A stretch of 64,000 nucleotides of DNA. Origin: Planctomycetaceae bacterium. GTDB taxonomy: Bacteria; Planctomycetota; Planctomycetia; Gemmatales; Gemmataceae. A program made the translations under genes and the position numbers. The notes beneath the pieces were generated by a model. That model had not been told where the DNA came from and searched no databases. It saw only the letters and a list, made by a program, of their open reading frames with translations. Shown piece by piece: positions 44,728-54,401 of the stretch (position 1 is the first letter of the stretch; each line of letters opens with the position of its first letter). The DNA lies in contig PNLP01000040.1 of the NCBI GenBank assembly GCA_013823135.1, forward strand, positions 1-64,000, written 5' to 3'.

Positions 44728-46725
44728 ATGTGCGGAATTGCGGGGATGTTCGACCTGAGTGGCCAGCGGGAAGCGCCCGTTGGTGTGGTGCCCGCCATGG
44801 CGCAGGCCATCTTCCACCGCGGTCCCGACGAAGACGGCTTCCTCGAACGCCCCGGCCTGCACATCGCCAACCGCCGGCTGTCCATTGTTGGATTGGCGGA
44901 TGGCAAGCAGCCCATCTCGAACGAAGATCGCTCAGTCTGGACTGTCTTCAATGGCGAGCTCTACGACTACCCCGAAAAGAAGCCGCAGCTCGAAGCCAAG
45001 GGCCACACCTTCCGCACGCACACCGACACGGAACTGCTGCCACACCTGTGGGAAGAATACCGCGACAAGATGTTCGAGCACGTCCGCGGGCAGTTCGCGT
45101 TCTGCATCTGGGACAGCCGCACCAACGAGGTCGTTCTCGCCCGCGATCGCGCCGGTATCTGCCCGCTCTTTTACACCGTGGTGAAGCGCGACGGCACCAA
45201 CTGGCTGCTGTTCGCCTCGGAAATGAAGGCGCTGTTTGCGTCCGGCATGGTCGAGCGCAAGGCCGACCTGCAAGGGCTGAACCACGTCTTCACGTACTTC
45301 GCGATGCCCGGCCCAACGACCGTGTTCGACGGCATCAAGTGCCTCACACCAGGGCGTTACCTGCATTTCAAACTGGGAAGCGAAACGACCCCCGAGCAGG
45401 CCACGCAGCAGAAAACGTACTGGCAGGTCACGTACCCCGATCGCGGGCACGAGGACTACGGCCACGACGAGAAGAAGGTCGTCGATGGATTCGAAGCGGT
45501 GCTGTATCAGGCCGTGCAGCGACGCTTGCGGGCCGATGTGCCAGTGGTGTCGTACCTCAGTGGCGGCGTCGATTCGAGCCTCATCGTCGCGATGGCGAAC
45601 AAGGCGCTCGGCCGGCCGATCCCCACGTTCACGGTTGCGGTGCAATCGAAGGGGATGAACGAGGCATCGGAAGCGCTCCAGACCGCGAAGCATCTCGGTT
45701 GCTCGCCGGTCGTGGTCGATTGCAGCCACGACACGCTTCGCACCGGCTATCCCGAACTGATCGGTGCGGCTGAGTTCCCGGTGGTCGATACGTCATGCCT
45801 CGGGTTGCTGCACCTCGCGCGCGCGGTTCACGAGCACGGCTACAAGGTCGTGCTGACCGGGGAAGGTGCCGACGAGTGGCTCGGCGGCTACTCGTGGTTC
45901 AAGATTCACAAGCTCGCGGGCTGGGCCGATAAGATCCCCGGCGTGCCCCTGGGGTTCGCGCTGCGAAAGTTGTTCCTCACCGCAACCCGGCAACCATCTT
46001 TCTCTTACGCCACGTACAGCCGCACGCAGCGCGACATGGGCGGCCACAACGGCTGGTTCGATCTGTACGGTGTGATGAGCGTCAACAAATTGCGATTCTT
46101 CACCGGGGCCGCTCGTGATACCATCTTGTCCCGGTCGGCTCTCAGCGACCTGGAGCTGTCGCCCGATTTGCCACGCTGGCACCCGTTCAATCGCCAGATG
46201 TATTTCGGCGCGAGAATCATGCTGCCGGGTCACTTGCTTGCGAGCAAGGGCGATCGCATCGGGATGCACTCATCGGTCGAAGGACGCTACGCATTCCTCG
46301 ACGAAGACGTGATCTCGTACATGGCCGGCTTGCATCCGCGGTGGAAACTGCGGGGCGTTCTGAAAGACAAGTTCGTGGAGCGGATGGTCGCGGAACGCTG
46401 GTTGCCGAAGGAAGTGGCCTGGCGCAAGAAGCGCATGTTCCGCGCTCCGATGGATAGCTGGGCAGCGGTGAATCGCGACCTGAAGGGGAAAACCGAGGAA
46501 ACCTGGATCGATCAGGTGCTCTCGCCGGAGTCGATTCGCAAGGCGGGTTACTTCGACCCTGAGGTAGTGACCGCAGCGCGTGCGAAGTTGACCAAGCCAG
46601 GCCGTGGCGTGAGTCGCACGAGTCTGGAGATGGGTCTGACAGCGGTGACCGCCACACAGTTGTGGCATCACCAATACCTGGACGGGCAACTCTGCGGGTT
46701 GCCGTCGAAAGTCAACAAGTCGTAA
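44728..46725 (+). CDS. asnB: Asparagine synthase (glutamine-hydrolysing)
   Basis: The 665-aa protein begins MCGIAGMFDLSG, so after Met removal Cys is the glutaminase nucleophile. The Ntn glutaminase domain (about 1-220) includes the RGPDEDGF and NRRLSIVGL segments. The synthetase domain has the PP-loop SYLSGGVDSSLIVAM and GEGADEWLGGYSWFK. Length is normal for AsnB. Enzymes of this class make asparagine, or amidate other carboxylates in cell-envelope and natural-product pathways. Its place in a unit with an exporter and a prenyl synthase makes the second possibility worth keeping. Confidence 0.93.
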   Translation: MCGIAGMFDLSGQREAPVGVVPAMAQAIFHRGPDEDGFLERPGLHIANRRLSIVGLADGKQPISNEDRSVWTVFNGELYDYPEKKPQLEAKGHTFRTHTDTELLPHLWEEYRDKMFEHVRGQFAFCIWDSRTNEVVLARDRAGICPLFYTVVKRDGTNWLLFASEMKALFASGMVERKADLQGLNHVFTYFAMPGPTTVFDGIKCLTPGRYLHFKLGSETTPEQATQQKTYWQVTYPDRGHEDYGHDEKKVVDGFEAVLYQAVQRRLRADVPVVSYLSGGVDSSLIVAMANKALGRPIPTFTVAVQSKGMNEASEALQTAKHLGCSPVVVDCSHDTLRTGYPELIGAAEFPVVDTSCLGLLHLARAVHEHGYKVVLTGEGADEWLGGYSWFKIHKLAGWADKIPGVPLGFALRKLFLTATRQPSFSYATYSRTQRDMGGHNGWFDLYGVMSVNKLRFFTGAARDTILSRSALSDLELSPDLPRWHPFNRQMYFGARIMLPGHLLASKGDRIGMHSSVEGRYAFLDEDVISYMAGLHPRWKLRGVLKDKFVERMVAERWLPKEVAWRKKRMFRAPMDSWAAVNRDLKGKTEETWIDQVLSPESIRKAGYFDPEVVTAARAKLTKPGRGVSRTSLEMGLTAVTATQLWHHQYLDGQLCGLPSKVNKS

Positions 46726-46735
46726 CCCTGAGAAT

Positions 46736-47866
46736 ATGTCTTACGCCTTACAAACCCTCTGGCACGAACGAACGCGGTACGCATCCGGCGTGCTCGCGGT
46801 CACGTTCTCGGCCGTGCTGATCGCGCTTCAGTGCGGGTTGCTCCTGGGTTTGTTCAAGATCACGTCCATACCGATCGACAACACGACCGCGGATGTGTGG
46901 ATCGGTTCCACGGCCGTGTCGAGCGTTGACCTCGGCAAGCCGATCCCAAACTCGTACATCACTCGGCTCGCGGGCCTGTCCGGCGTGAAGATGCCCGAGC
47001 AGTACATCGCCAACTTCGCCAACTTCTTCAAACCGACCGGCGGCACCGAGCTCTGTTTCCTCCTTGGCAGCCTGATGGACGACAACACCTCGGGTGCGGC
47101 CACGCTCCTCAGCAAAGAGCAACGCGAAGCACTGACCATGCCATTTGCCATCGTTGTGGATGAGTCGGATGTGAAGCGGCTCGCTCTCGACAAGACTGGG
47201 GACGGCGAGCCGAAGATCAACGGCAAGAAGGTTCACCTTGTCGGCACGGTGAAGGGATTGAAGAGCCTGGCGGCACCGTGGGTGTTCTGCTCACTGCACA
47301 CAGCGCGGCAACTCATGGGGCCAATGCTCCCGCCAGATCACGTGACGTACATGCTCGCAAGATGCGACAGCCCCCAGCGAGCCAAGCAGGTCGCGGAAGA
47401 ACTTCGTGCCCAGTACCCCGACGACATGGTTGCCTACACGGCCGAGGATTTCTCGTACCGTTCGCGGATGTACTGGCTCACACGCACTAAGGCCGGGCTT
47501 GCCATCGGTTACGCCGCGTTGCTCGGGTTGATCGTGGGTGCGGTCATCACTGCGCAAACGCTCTACTCCGCGACCGCTGCCAACGCGAAGGAGTTCGCCA
47601 TTTTGCTCGCGCTGGGGATTCCGCGCTGGCGGATCTCGCTCATGGTCATCACCCAATCGTTCTGGGTGGGGATCATCGGCATCACGCTCGCGTATCCCGT
47701 GTGTCTGGGACTGCGTTCCATTGCGATGCAGTTCAACACGGACGTGGACATGCGCTGGGAAATCCTGGCTGGAACCGCCGCAATCACGGTCGGAATGGCG
47801 CTGATCGCCGGCACGCTCGCCCTGCGTTCCGTGAAGCAGATCGAACCGATGAACTTGCTGCGATGA
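46736..47866 (+). CDS. DevC-like ABC transporter permease (FtsX fold)
   Basis: The 376-aa protein has one N-terminal membrane helix (ASGVLAVTFSAVLIALQCGLLLGLF), a periplasmic domain of about 200 aa, and three C-terminal helices (GLAIGYAALLGLIVGAVITA, VITQSFWVGIIGITLAYPVCLGL, ILAGTAAITVGMALIAGTLAL), the MacB/FtsX/DevC topology. The LALGIPRWRISLMV segment marks the ATPase-coupling region. The ATPase and fusion-protein genes follow. It starts 10 bp after asnB. Confidence 0.87.
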   Translation: MSYALQTLWHERTRYASGVLAVTFSAVLIALQCGLLLGLFKITSIPIDNTTADVWIGSTAVSSVDLGKPIPNSYITRLAGLSGVKMPEQYIANFANFFKPTGGTELCFLLGSLMDDNTSGAATLLSKEQREALTMPFAIVVDESDVKRLALDKTGDGEPKINGKKVHLVGTVKGLKSLAAPWVFCSLHTARQLMGPMLPPDHVTYMLARCDSPQRAKQVAEELRAQYPDDMVAYTAEDFSYRSRMYWLTRTKAGLAIGYAALLGLIVGAVITAQTLYSATAANAKEFAILLALGIPRWRISLMVITQSFWVGIIGITLAYPVCLGLRSIAMQFNTDVDMRWEILAGTAAITVGMALIAGTLALRSVKQIEPMNLLR

Positions 47867-47869
47867 CCG

Positions 47870-47895
47870 TTTAGCCGCGACCGAAGGGAGCGACC
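47870..47895 (+). repeat. Short intergenic repeat, copy 4 of 4
   Basis: TTTAGCCGCGACCGAAGGGA then GCGACC fills the start of the 48-bp gap between the permease and ATPase genes. It is one base shorter in the middle than the 5622 copy. Confidence 0.68.
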
Positions 47896-47914
47896 TGAAC
47901 GGAAGGGAATGGGA

Positions 47915-48643
47915 ATGCCAGCGACAAAGACGATCACGACTCCATCGCTTCGCGGCGTCAACCTCGTCAAGACCTACGGGGACGGGGACGCACGCCGCAC
48001 GACATTGCACGAAGTGACGATCGACCTGTTCCCCGGCCAACTCGTGCTACTGATGGGGCCAAGCGGTTCGGGGAAATCGACCTTGCTCGCGGTGCTCTCC
48101 GGATTGCTGGAACCCGACAGTGGGCAAGTGCTGGCCGAGGACGATGGCCGCCTTCTGGACGTCTGGCACCTGACACCCAAGCAACGCGAAGAGTACCGTC
48201 GGCGGAACACGGGCTTCATCTTTCAGGGGTATAATCTGTTTCCGGCGCTGACTGCTCGCCAGCAACTCGAAATCGTGCTCAAATGGGGGAGCGGGGCCAG
48301 TAGCGGCGACGCTCGCAATCGCTCAGAAGAGATGCTCAGTAAACTCGGACTGTTGAAGAACAAGAACAAGAAACCCGCACTGATGTCGGGCGGCGAGAAG
48401 CAGCGAGTTGCAATCGGTCGGGCTCTGGTGAAGAACCCGAACTTCGTGTTTGCAGACGAACCAACCAGTGCTCTCGACTGGGAGAACGGTGAGAAGGTGA
48501 TCGAGTTGTTGAGAGACGCGGCACACGAGCGGAAGGCGTCGATCCTGGTCGTGTCCCACGACCACCGAATCCTGCCGTTCGTGGACGTGTACTACCACCT
48601 GGAAGACGGTCACCTGGAACGGCGACCACTGCCGCAGCATTGA
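47915..48643 (+). CDS. DevA/LolD-like ABC transporter ATP-binding protein
   Basis: ATG 47915 is preceded by GGAAGGGA (47901-47908); ATG 47909 is possible. 242 aa. Walker A is GPSGSGKS (48-55), Q-loop FIFQGYNLFPALTA, signature MSGGEKQRVAIGRAL, Walker B VFADEPTSALD, H-loop SHDHRILPF. This is the MacB/LolD/DevA class of ATPase that powers export of substrates from the inner membrane outward. It works with the permease upstream and the fusion protein downstream. Confidence 0.93.
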   Translation: MPATKTITTPSLRGVNLVKTYGDGDARRTTLHEVTIDLFPGQLVLLMGPSGSGKSTLLAVLSGLLEPDSGQVLAEDDGRLLDVWHLTPKQREEYRRRNTGFIFQGYNLFPALTARQQLEIVLKWGSGASSGDARNRSEEMLSKLGLLKNKNKKPALMSGGEKQRVAIGRALVKNPNFVFADEPTSALDWENGEKVIELLRDAAHERKASILVVSHDHRILPFVDVYYHLEDGHLERRPLPQH

Positions 48644-48726
48644 TGGGCGGGAATCGGGATTCAGAGTGGAGCCACCCTCGGTTTTCTGAATCTCAGCTCC
48701 TGAACCCTGCTCAGAGGAGGATTCAC

Positions 48727-49863
48727 ATGAACTGGCTTCGACGAATTCGCCCGGTCTTGTTCATCCTCGGGGTTCTCCTCCTCGTGGGCACTCTTGTCGG
48801 CGCGGGTGCGCTCCGGGCCGGGAACGGTCAGCCTTCGACCGAGGTCGCGAAGTCGGCCAACCCCACACCGTCACCAACTGCGAAGGCGGGCGGCCCCATC
48901 ACCATGGGCACGGTCGATAGCGACCCCCCGCCCGTGTCTTATGGGCTGCCTACAGTGCTACAGTCCGGCTCCATTGCCGAAGTATTCGTCAAGGATGGCC
49001 AGGAAGTAAAAGCGAACGACAAGCTCTACGCATTCGACACCAGCATCCAAACCCGCGACCTTGAACGGGCACAAGCCGCGGTCGCCGTGCAGCAGACAAA
49101 GGTTGACGAAGCCAAAGAAGGGGCCAAACAACACGGCGAGAAGATCAAGGTTCTCAAGCAGGGTGTTGCTGCTGTTGCGAGCAAGGAGAAGTGGCAGGGC
49201 GTCCTCTACAATCTCATCAAGAGCAACCTCGAGAAGAACTACAAGTCCGAGAAGATTCCCGAGACGGAATGGCCCGCACGTTTCGAAACCAACCCGGATT
49301 TGTACAAGGCGAACGTCGAGTGGGCAGTCGCACTCAGCGAACTGGCACTGAAGAAGGCAGAACTTGCCGCGATGGAAGCGGCCGATCCTCAGGTGATGGT
49401 GCGACAGGCTGAGGCCGGCGTGAAGCAGGCTCAGGCCGAGGTTCAGAAGGCGCAGACCGCCATCGAACTGTGTACCGTGAAAGCGAGAACTCCGGGCACG
49501 ATCGAGCAAGTGAAGATCAGCCCGGGAGCCACGCTCGGCATCAGCACCCGCGACCCCGCGCTGTGGCTTATCCCCGCGGGTGCACGAGTTGTTCGTGCGG
49601 AAATCGAGGCAGACTTCGCTCACCGCATCTCGGCCGAGTTGATTGGCCGCGAGGTCACGATTTACGACCACACCGACCCCAAGATCACCTACAAGGGTGT
49701 CGTGCGACGAGTGGGTGGCACATTCCTCCCGAAGCGTTCGGAATCGCTGATCCAGTCTGATACGCGGGTTCTGGAAGCTGTGGTCGAGGTGTCCGACCCT
49801 GCACCAGCGGGGAAGCCGCCGCTTCGCGTGGGTCAGCGAGTGCGCGTGAACCTGGGGCAGTGA
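48727..49863 (+). CDS. HlyD/DevB-like membrane-fusion (periplasmic adaptor) protein
   Basis: ATG 48727, with AGAGGAG upstream, gives 378 aa. One N-terminal membrane helix (PVLFILGVLLLVGTLVGAGAL) is followed by a lipoyl half (GSIAEVFVKDGQEVKANDKLYAFDT), a long helical hairpin (about 115-255, including AVAVQQTKVDEAKEG and AEAGVKQAQAEVQKAQTAIE), the second lipoyl half (KARTPGTIEQVKISPGATLG) and a beta-barrel domain. Such proteins link an inner-membrane exporter to a TolC-like outer-membrane channel. The only TolC-like sequence here is the remnant at 54.6-55.3 kb. Confidence 0.88.
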   Translation: MNWLRRIRPVLFILGVLLLVGTLVGAGALRAGNGQPSTEVAKSANPTPSPTAKAGGPITMGTVDSDPPPVSYGLPTVLQSGSIAEVFVKDGQEVKANDKLYAFDTSIQTRDLERAQAAVAVQQTKVDEAKEGAKQHGEKIKVLKQGVAAVASKEKWQGVLYNLIKSNLEKNYKSEKIPETEWPARFETNPDLYKANVEWAVALSELALKKAELAAMEAADPQVMVRQAEAGVKQAQAEVQKAQTAIELCTVKARTPGTIEQVKISPGATLGISTRDPALWLIPAGARVVRAEIEADFAHRISAELIGREVTIYDHTDPKITYKGVVRRVGGTFLPKRSESLIQSDTRVLEAVVEVSDPAPAGKPPLRVGQRVRVNLGQ

Positions 49864-50738
49864 TTGTGCCATTCCCCATACCTGAGTCTTTCAGGGTGTG
49901 TCGAACGATCACCACCCAGGCGAACAGCTCTTTTCCCCTCGCGTTCCGCCTCCTGCCCTCAAAGAAGCGGCGCGCGATGGACGCACTCTACGCATTCATG
50001 CGGGTGACCGACGACATTGCCGACGAGCCCGGTGAAGTCGCGCTGAAACGCGAACGCCTTGCGGTGTGGCAGGCCGGGTTACTCGCCTCTCTCGATGGCC
50101 AGTTCACTCACCCGGTCTATCCCGCACTCGCGGACACGATTCGGCGATTCGAGATTCCGGTGCAGTACCTCCTCGATGTGATCGACGGGGTGAGTTCCGA
50201 CCTGGAACCGACTCGCTTTGCCACCTTCAGCGAACTCTACCCGTACTGCTATCGCGTGGCGTCGGCCGTGGGGCTCGCGTGCATCCACATCTGGGGCTTG
50301 CGGCCAGGGGTCACCTTCGAGCAGATCCGCAAGCCCGCCGAGGCTGCCGGAATCGCGTTCCAGCTCACCAACATCCTCCGCGACCTGGGCGAAGACCTCC
50401 GCGGCGGTCGCGTCTATCTCCCGCTCGATGAACTCGAACGCTTCCGATGCCCGCCGGACTCCTGGTCCGATCCTGCGGCACAACCAGCGTTCCAGACGAT
50501 GATGCGGGTCCAGACTCAGCGAGCGCGGGAATACTATCGTCGCGCCGGGCCACTGGAACGGTTGCTGTCTGCCGAGGGGCTCGGGATCTTCCGGGTGATG
50601 TGCGGAACGTATCGTCGATTGCTCGATGAAATCGAACGGAGTGGCTTCGACGTGCTGACACGACGTGTGCGTGTGCCGAAATGGCGGAAGGGGTTGGTTC
50701 TGCTCGATGGCTGGGCCGCGAAACGCGGCTGGGCCTGA
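49860..50738 (+). CDS. Squalene/phytoene synthase family protein
   Basis: The GTG at 49860 overlaps the TGA of the fusion-protein gene by 4 bases, suggesting translational coupling; GTG 49866 is an alternative. 292 aa. The trans-isoprenyl synthase motifs are ALYAFMRVTDDIADE (first Asp-rich) and QLTNILRDLGEDLRGGRVYLP (second). The enzymes condense two prenyl diphosphates head to head to give squalene, presqualene diphosphate or phytoene. The sequence is closest to my memory of HpnD/HpnC-type proteins, but the product cannot be decided. It ends the seven-gene run, with 204 bp to the sulfatase. Confidence 0.9.
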   Translation: MIVPFPIPESFRVCRTITTQANSSFPLAFRLLPSKKRRAMDALYAFMRVTDDIADEPGEVALKRERLAVWQAGLLASLDGQFTHPVYPALADTIRRFEIPVQYLLDVIDGVSSDLEPTRFATFSELYPYCYRVASAVGLACIHIWGLRPGVTFEQIRKPAEAAGIAFQLTNILRDLGEDLRGGRVYLPLDELERFRCPPDSWSDPAAQPAFQTMMRVQTQRAREYYRRAGPLERLLSAEGLGIFRVMCGTYRRLLDEIERSGFDVLTRRVRVPKWRKGLVLLDGWAAKRGWA

Positions 50739-50942
50739 TGGAGCGAAACCTACTGGTTGCCATGGGGTTAAAGTTCCGGGTGAAACTAGGCGAGAACCAA
50801 GTGAACCGGGATCTCGGCACGAAGTAGACTGGCTCTCTCGGGCCTCACGGGCATGGCCCGCTTCCGTCTCGCCAGAATTGCAGCACAGGCGGGCGACGCT
50901 GGGCGTTCCACTCTCAATCTGATGATCCCCAAAGGCACAGAA

Positions 50943-52319
50943 ATGCGATACGCTCTCCTCGCTGTGTTGGTACTTGGTACTCCATGTTCGGCCGCCGATC
51001 CGATGGAGAAGCCGAACATCGTGTTCATCCTCGCCGACGATCTCGGCCGCGAGGATTGCGGCTTTATGGGTGGTCAGGACATCAAGACCCCGCAGATCGA
51101 CAAACTGGCAGCGGCCGGTGCGAGGCTCGATGCCTTCTACGTTCAACCGGTTTGCAGTCCGACGAGGGCCGCGCTCATGACCGGCCGCTATCCGATGCGA
51201 CACGGGCTTCAGGTCGGAGTTGTGCGGCCCTACGCACAGTACGGTTTACCGCTTGAAGAACGCACACTGCCGCAAGCGTTGAAAGAAGCGGGGTACACGA
51301 CCGCAATCGTCGGGAAGTGGCATCTCGGGCACTTCGCACCCGAGTATCTTCCCACTCGCCGCGGGTTCGACCACCAGTACGGCCACTACAACGGACAGAT
51401 CGACTACTTTACGCACATTCGCGATGGTGGCTTCGACTGGCACAAGGACGACCAAGCGTGCCGCGACGAGGGTTACAGCACTCACCTCATCGCCAAGGAT
51501 GCGGTGAAGTTCGTGAACGACAACGCCGGGAAGAAGCCGTTCTTTCTGTATGTGCCGTTCAACGCGGTTCACGCTCCGCACCAGGCACCCGAGAACTACG
51601 CCAAGCAGTATCCACAACTGAAAGGCGAACGGCTCAAGTACGCGGGGATGCTTGCCGCAATGGATGAGGCCGTTGGCCAGATTGTGGATGCCGTCGAGAA
51701 GGCTGGCGTGCGCAAGAACACACTTTTCGTCTTCAGCAGCGACAACGGCGGACCCCAGCCGGGTGTGGTGACCGACAATGGCAAGTATCGTGAGGGGAAA
51801 GGTACACTCTACGAGGGGGGCATCCGTGTCGCCTCGTGTGCTACGTGGGAGGGGCAGATCAAGCCAGGCAGCACCATCACCGAGCCAATGCACATGGTCG
51901 ATTGGTATCCAACCTTGTTGAAATTGAGTGGCTCGAAGGTTGAGCAGAAACTCCCCGTTGATGGACTCGATATCTGGCCAACGCTGACCGCGGGCAAACC
52001 ATCGCCCCACGACTCGATCTTGCTCAACACCACGCCGAACACGGGAGCCGTTCGTGCGAGCGACTGGAAGTTAGTCATCAAGACCGGTGTCGATGATCCC
52101 GACGGCGGTGCGACGAAGAAGAACAACACGGAGTCGATCGAGCTATTCAACCTGAAGGACGATCCCTTCGAGAAGACCAATCTCGCCGAGAAAAATCCGG
52201 AGAAAGTCAAAGAACTACGCGCCGCACTCGCCGGATTCGCGAAGCAGGCTGTGCCCCCGAAGAGCAAGCCTAAGTCCAAGGGTTTCGTCACTCCGAAAGT
52301 CTGGGGCGAAAAGGACTGA
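50943..52319 (+). CDS. Secreted type I sulfatase (arylsulfatase-like)
   Basis: ATG 50943 gives a signal peptide (MRYALLAVLVLGTPCSAADP); the open frame begins 30 codons earlier. 458 aa. The sulfatase core is PNIVFILADDLGREDCGF, then CSPTRAALMTGRYPMRHGL (Cys71 is the residue converted to formylglycine), GKWHLGHF and VFSSDNGGPQPG for metal and sulfate binding. Substrates of planctomycete sulfatases are commonly sulfated polysaccharides, but the present substrate is unknown. It is 27 bp upstream of a second sulfatase, so the two are probably co-transcribed. Maturation could use the FGE-type enzyme at 36226. Confidence 0.93.
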   Translation: MRYALLAVLVLGTPCSAADPMEKPNIVFILADDLGREDCGFMGGQDIKTPQIDKLAAAGARLDAFYVQPVCSPTRAALMTGRYPMRHGLQVGVVRPYAQYGLPLEERTLPQALKEAGYTTAIVGKWHLGHFAPEYLPTRRGFDHQYGHYNGQIDYFTHIRDGGFDWHKDDQACRDEGYSTHLIAKDAVKFVNDNAGKKPFFLYVPFNAVHAPHQAPENYAKQYPQLKGERLKYAGMLAAMDEAVGQIVDAVEKAGVRKNTLFVFSSDNGGPQPGVVTDNGKYREGKGTLYEGGIRVASCATWEGQIKPGSTITEPMHMVDWYPTLLKLSGSKVEQKLPVDGLDIWPTLTAGKPSPHDSILLNTTPNTGAVRASDWKLVIKTGVDDPDGGATKKNNTESIELFNLKDDPFEKTNLAEKNPEKVKELRAALAGFAKQAVPPKSKPKSKGFVTPKVWGEKD

Positions 52320-52346
52320 ACAAAACCACCCAAGAGGAAGTTCGCC

Positions 52347-53717
52347 ATGCGCTGGATCTTCGCGCTGACGTTCGCGATGGTCGCGGCTTCGCCCGCACTT
52401 GCCTCCGACAAACCGAGCAAGCCGAATGTGCTATTCATCGCTGTCGATGACCTGAATCATTGGGTCGGTCATCTTGCCCGCAATCCGCAGACCAAGACGC
52501 CGAACATCGACCGTCTGGCGAAGATGGGCGTCACGTTCACCCACGCGTACTGCGCCGCACCCGTCTGTAACCCGAGCCGGGCGGCGCTCATGTCCGGATC
52601 ACGCCCCGGTTCCACCGGCGTGTACGACAACGGTCAGGACTGGAAGCCTGTGGTTCCCAAGGAACAGACACTCACCACGCAGTTTCTCAACGCCGGTTAC
52701 AACGTGTACGGCAGCGGGAAGATTTACCACGCGAATGCACACCGACCCGGTGAGTGGACCGACTATGTGGTCGGTGGCAAGGAAAAGGCCAGGCCCCACC
52801 CAGATGCCAAGAACGACGGCGTCGGCGGCATCAAGTTCCAACCACTCACCAACGACTCGAAACTGTCGGACGAGGGTATCGTCGATTATGGCATCGAGAA
52901 ACTTCTGGCCAAGCACGACAAGCCGTTCTTCGTCGCGGTCGGGCTACACAAGCCACACATGCCGTGGAACGTGCCGAAGAAGTATTACGACCTGTTCCCG
53001 CTCGACAAGATCGAACTTCCACCGACCACGAAAGACGACCTGAAGGATGTGCCGCCTGCCGGGATCAAGATGGCGAAGCCAGACGGTGACCATGCCGAGA
53101 TCCTGAAATCCGGACGGTGGAAGGAAGCAGTCCAGGCGTACCTTGCCACCATCGCATACTGCGATGCCCAGATCGGTCGCCTGCTCGACGCTTACGACAA
53201 GTCACCCCACAAAGAGAACACGATCATTGTGTTCTGGGGTGACCACGGCTGGCACCTCGGCGAAAAAGAACACTGGCGGAAGTTCGCACTCTGGGAAGAA
53301 GCGACACGCATGCCGTTCATCTGGGTCGTGCCGGGCGTCACCAAACCCGGCGGCGTGTGCGAGCGAACCGTGGATCTCATGTGCGTGTACCCAACCCTTT
53401 GTGCGCTTTGCGGACTCGAACGCCCCAAGCACGTCGAGGGTGAAGACATCAAGCCACTGCTGCTCGACTCAAAGGCGAAGTGGGACAAGCCGGCGATCAC
53501 GACGTACCACCTCAACAATCACGCGGTCCGCACCGAGAAGTGGCGATACATCCTCTACGCGAACGGCGACGAGGAACTGTACGACCACGACAAGGACGAA
53601 TACGAGTGGAACAACCTTGCGAAGGACGCTCAATTCAGTGATGTGAAGAAGGATCTTGCAAGACTGGTGCCCACGACGAACAAGCCCGAACTTCCGCGGA
53701 CCAAGGACAAGGATTAG
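52347..53717 (+). CDS. Secreted sulfatase (iduronate-2-sulfatase-like)
   Basis: 456 aa, with GAGGAAG before the ATG and a signal peptide (MRWIFALTFAMVAASPALAS). Metal-binding VLFIAVDDLNHWVGHL is followed by CNPSRAALMSGSRPGSTGVY, with Cys74 as the formylglycine site. Later motifs are GSGKIYHANAHRPGEW, VGLHKPHMPWNVPKKYYDLFP and FWGDHGWHLGEKEHWRKF, the pattern of iduronate-2-sulfatase-like proteins rather than arylsulfatase A. It is the second gene of the sulfatase pair and has a different substrate class from the first. Confidence 0.93.
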   Translation: MRWIFALTFAMVAASPALASDKPSKPNVLFIAVDDLNHWVGHLARNPQTKTPNIDRLAKMGVTFTHAYCAAPVCNPSRAALMSGSRPGSTGVYDNGQDWKPVVPKEQTLTTQFLNAGYNVYGSGKIYHANAHRPGEWTDYVVGGKEKARPHPDAKNDGVGGIKFQPLTNDSKLSDEGIVDYGIEKLLAKHDKPFFVAVGLHKPHMPWNVPKKYYDLFPLDKIELPPTTKDDLKDVPPAGIKMAKPDGDHAEILKSGRWKEAVQAYLATIAYCDAQIGRLLDAYDKSPHKENTIIVFWGDHGWHLGEKEHWRKFALWEEATRMPFIWVVPGVTKPGGVCERTVDLMCVYPTLCALCGLERPKHVEGEDIKPLLLDSKAKWDKPAITTYHLNNHAVRTEKWRYILYANGDEELYDHDKDEYEWNNLAKDAQFSDVKKDLARLVPTTNKPELPRTKDKD

Positions 53718-54401
53718 CGATGCCTCCCACCCCTCGTTCGTTCAAGGCCTGACTTGCGTCGGGGGTGGTGTCGCGATCGCTACCTGGGCGAGGGGTGGAT
53801 CTCCCTCATCGTTGATATTCGAGTCTCGATCAGTCGGTATCATCGGATCCACTGGACCCTGAACCAATGATGACTTACTGAGGTCGTTCTTCGGAGCGAT
53901 CTCGCCAACGCTGCTGGTAACCTGGTACTTTCCTTCGGTCTGTAACCGTTCCACACCCATCCAATCGCGTGTGGGAGAAACTGCGTCTGAGCGTTTCCTT
54001 GGTGTCGTTGGGAAGGTCCTGGTACCCAGACGAACGCTGCGAACCTATCCACGCTCTTCCGCATCGGTCAGGTTGGATTTGATAAGTCTGACTCTGACAT
54101 CGACTATCGCACTACTGTACCAGTTTGCACTATTTCGCCGAGAATAACGCCTCTGTTGCGAAAGCGATCTGGCACCGTTGGATGCAACACAATCGGCCGG
54201 AGATCGTGGCTTGGCTGCCGATGACTACTCTCTCTGTGGATGGGCCGGGATATCATGGTACGCTGGCGATCTCGCGGGACAGCCATTTCGAGAATGAGCC
54301 GGGGGGGGGTGTCCTTTCGGTCGCCGAAATGCACAGCTGGATCTCTGGAAAGATCAAGCAACGCAGCGAGTTATACTTCAAGCGGTGGGGAATGATGCGT
54401 T
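53718..54401. other. 684 bp without a convincing gene
   Basis: Several short frames occur on both strands, for example a 109-codon frame at 54125-54454 on the plus strand that runs into the hairpin repeat, and 72- to 85-codon frames on the minus strand. None has a recognisable domain, a good start site or coding-like composition. I read this as decayed sequence between the sulfatases and the TolC remnant. Confidence 0.55.

Noticed and set aside
53742..54064. Minus-strand frames after the sulfatases (72 and 74 codons)
   Set aside because: No family, no RBS, mutually overlapping; considered noise in the 684-bp gap.
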